DNA from: an uncultured Eubacteriales bacterium
GTDB taxonomy: Bacteria > Bacillota > Clostridia > UMGS1883 > UMGS1540
Direction: 5' to 3'
Length of the DNA stretch: 6,219 bases
Assembly (NCBI GenBank): GCA_900552775.1
Contig: USAP01000100.1
Coordinates: 1 to 6,219 of the forward strand
Shown piece after piece: positions 5,473 to 6,219 of the stretch. Each line of letters opens with the position of its first letter. Positions within the stretch are counted from its first letter, which is position 1. A program made the position numbers and the translations under genes. The notes below the pieces were generated by a model. The model had not been told where the DNA came from. It ran no database searches and saw only the letters and a list, made by a program, of their open reading frames with translations.

Positions 5473-6219
5473 ATGAGCAAACTTATATGGATCGATAAAC
5501 AAAGTGAAATTAATTCCTATGCTCGGTTTAAAACGAATTTCAAAAATGAAAAATTACATTCAGATTCGGCAATTAAAATAAGCGCCGACACCGAATATGC
5601 GTTATATTTAAACGGAAGATTTATTGATTGCGGTCAGTATGACGATTATCCGTTTGATAAAATTTATGATGAAACTGACATTTCAAAATTTTTGCGCATC
5701 GGAGACAACGAGCTTTGCATTGACGTATATTATCAGGGTACGTCATCATTTCAGTATGCCGTTGGCGATCCCGGACTTTGGTTTGAAGTTATCAGGGACG
5801 GGAAGGTCGTGTGCGAAAGCGGCGAGGATGTTCTTTCCTGTCCGATAAGTGCATATAAATTCGGAAAAATGCCTCTTATAACATGTCAGCTCGGATATAC
5901 GTACGAATATGACGCAAGAATTTCTCTCGGCGAGTTTTCAAAGTCATTTGAATATGAAAGCACTCCGAATATGCGTCCGCGTCCGATTAAAAAATGTACT
6001 TTAAAAAAGGAAGACGCGGCTCTTAAAACACAGGGCATTTTCCTGAGAAACGAAGAGGGGGACTTTCTCTGTCATAAAAATGCTGACGAAATATTCGAAA
6101 ACGGCAGAATAAAAGCGGAAAACACTTATTTTCTCTATGATTTCGGCATGGAGAAAACGGGGTACTTTGAAATGGAACTGGACGCCGCGGAAGGCGCCGT
6201 TATCGATATAATGTTCGGC
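5473..6219 (+). CDS. Alpha-L-rhamnosidase-like protein (GH78 type), N-terminal part
   Basis: The first 249 codons of a gene that runs off the right edge. The N-terminal part resembles the beta-sandwich domains of bacterial alpha-L-rhamnosidases. Residues 34-107 contain EYALYLNGRFIDCGQYDDYPF and a GDNELCIDVYYQG...GDPGLWFEV pattern, as in Bac_rhamnosid_N-like domains. Residues 217-249 (NTYFLYDFGMEKTGYFEMEL then AAEGAVIDIMFG) match the second beta domain that precedes the catalytic barrel. GH78 enzymes release terminal L-rhamnose from plant glycosides and polysaccharides, but the (alpha/alpha)6 catalytic domain lies beyond the window, so activity cannot be judged. No signal peptide is seen. The ATG at 5473 is 13 nt from GGAGG (5455-5459), longer than usual; an in-frame CTG at 5467 has ideal 7-nt spacing. 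An in-frame ATG at 5449 precedes the ribosome site and is unlikely. Confidence 0.82.
   Translation, partial: MSKLIWIDKQSEINSYARFKTNFKNEKLHSDSAIKISADTEYALYLNGRFIDCGQYDDYPFDKIYDETDISKFLRIGDNELCIDVYYQGTSSFQYAVGDPGLWFEVIRDGKVVCESGEDVLSCPISAYKFGKMPLITCQLGYTYEYDARISLGEFSKSFEYESTPNMRPRPIKKCTLKKEDAALKTQGIFLRNEEGDFLCHKNADEIFENGRIKAENTYFLYDFGMEKTGYFEMELDAAEGAVIDIMFG

Overview
The window looks like the chromosome of an endospore-forming Firmicute, most likely an uncultured anaerobic clostridial lineage of the gut or a similar habitat. The main reason is a complete, unmistakable spoIVA gene (spore-coat basement-layer ATPase). Strong Shine-Dalgarno sites and near-consensus sigma-A promoters fit this. The genus cannot be read from the sequence.

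Layout. (1) 1-353, minus strand: the 5' part of an AbiEii-like nucleotidyltransferase toxin gene, running off the left edge. It has no Shine-Dalgarno site and no antitoxin gene in front of it. (2) 396-1586, minus: a complete FAD-dependent oxidoreductase (FAD_oxidored-like), with its own promoter whose -35 box overlaps the stop codon of the gene before it. (3) 1683-3593, minus: a large protein with an N-terminal beta-rich domain and a C-terminal helical-barrel domain of six-hairpin glycosidase type, transcribed from a strong sigma-A-like promoter. (4) 3594-3764: a 171-bp divergent intergenic region. (5) 3765-5234, plus: spoIVA, closed by a clear intrinsic terminator. (6) 5473-6219, plus: the N-terminal 249 codons of an alpha-L-rhamnosidase-like (GH78-type) protein, running off the right edge, with a sigma-A-like promoter and a possible operator dyad.

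How the parts fit. The six-hairpin protein, the FAD oxidoreductase and the rhamnosidase-like protein look like pieces of a glycan or glycoside utilisation neighbourhood. None has a visible signal peptide, so a cytoplasmic role on imported oligosaccharides or glycosides is the simplest reading. SpoIVA sits in the middle of this catabolic set with its own ribosome site and terminator, so it is probably regulated separately by the mother-cell sporulation programme. The AbiEii fragment begins only 42 bp past the oxidoreductase stop and is unlike its neighbours in translation signals. It may be a recent acquisition, an orphaned toxin, or an assembly junction.

No RNA genes, CRISPR arrays, insertion sequences or long repeats were seen. 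No clearly new system can be demonstrated. The best leads are the glycosidase/oxidoreductase pair of unknown substrate and the orphan AbiEii junction.
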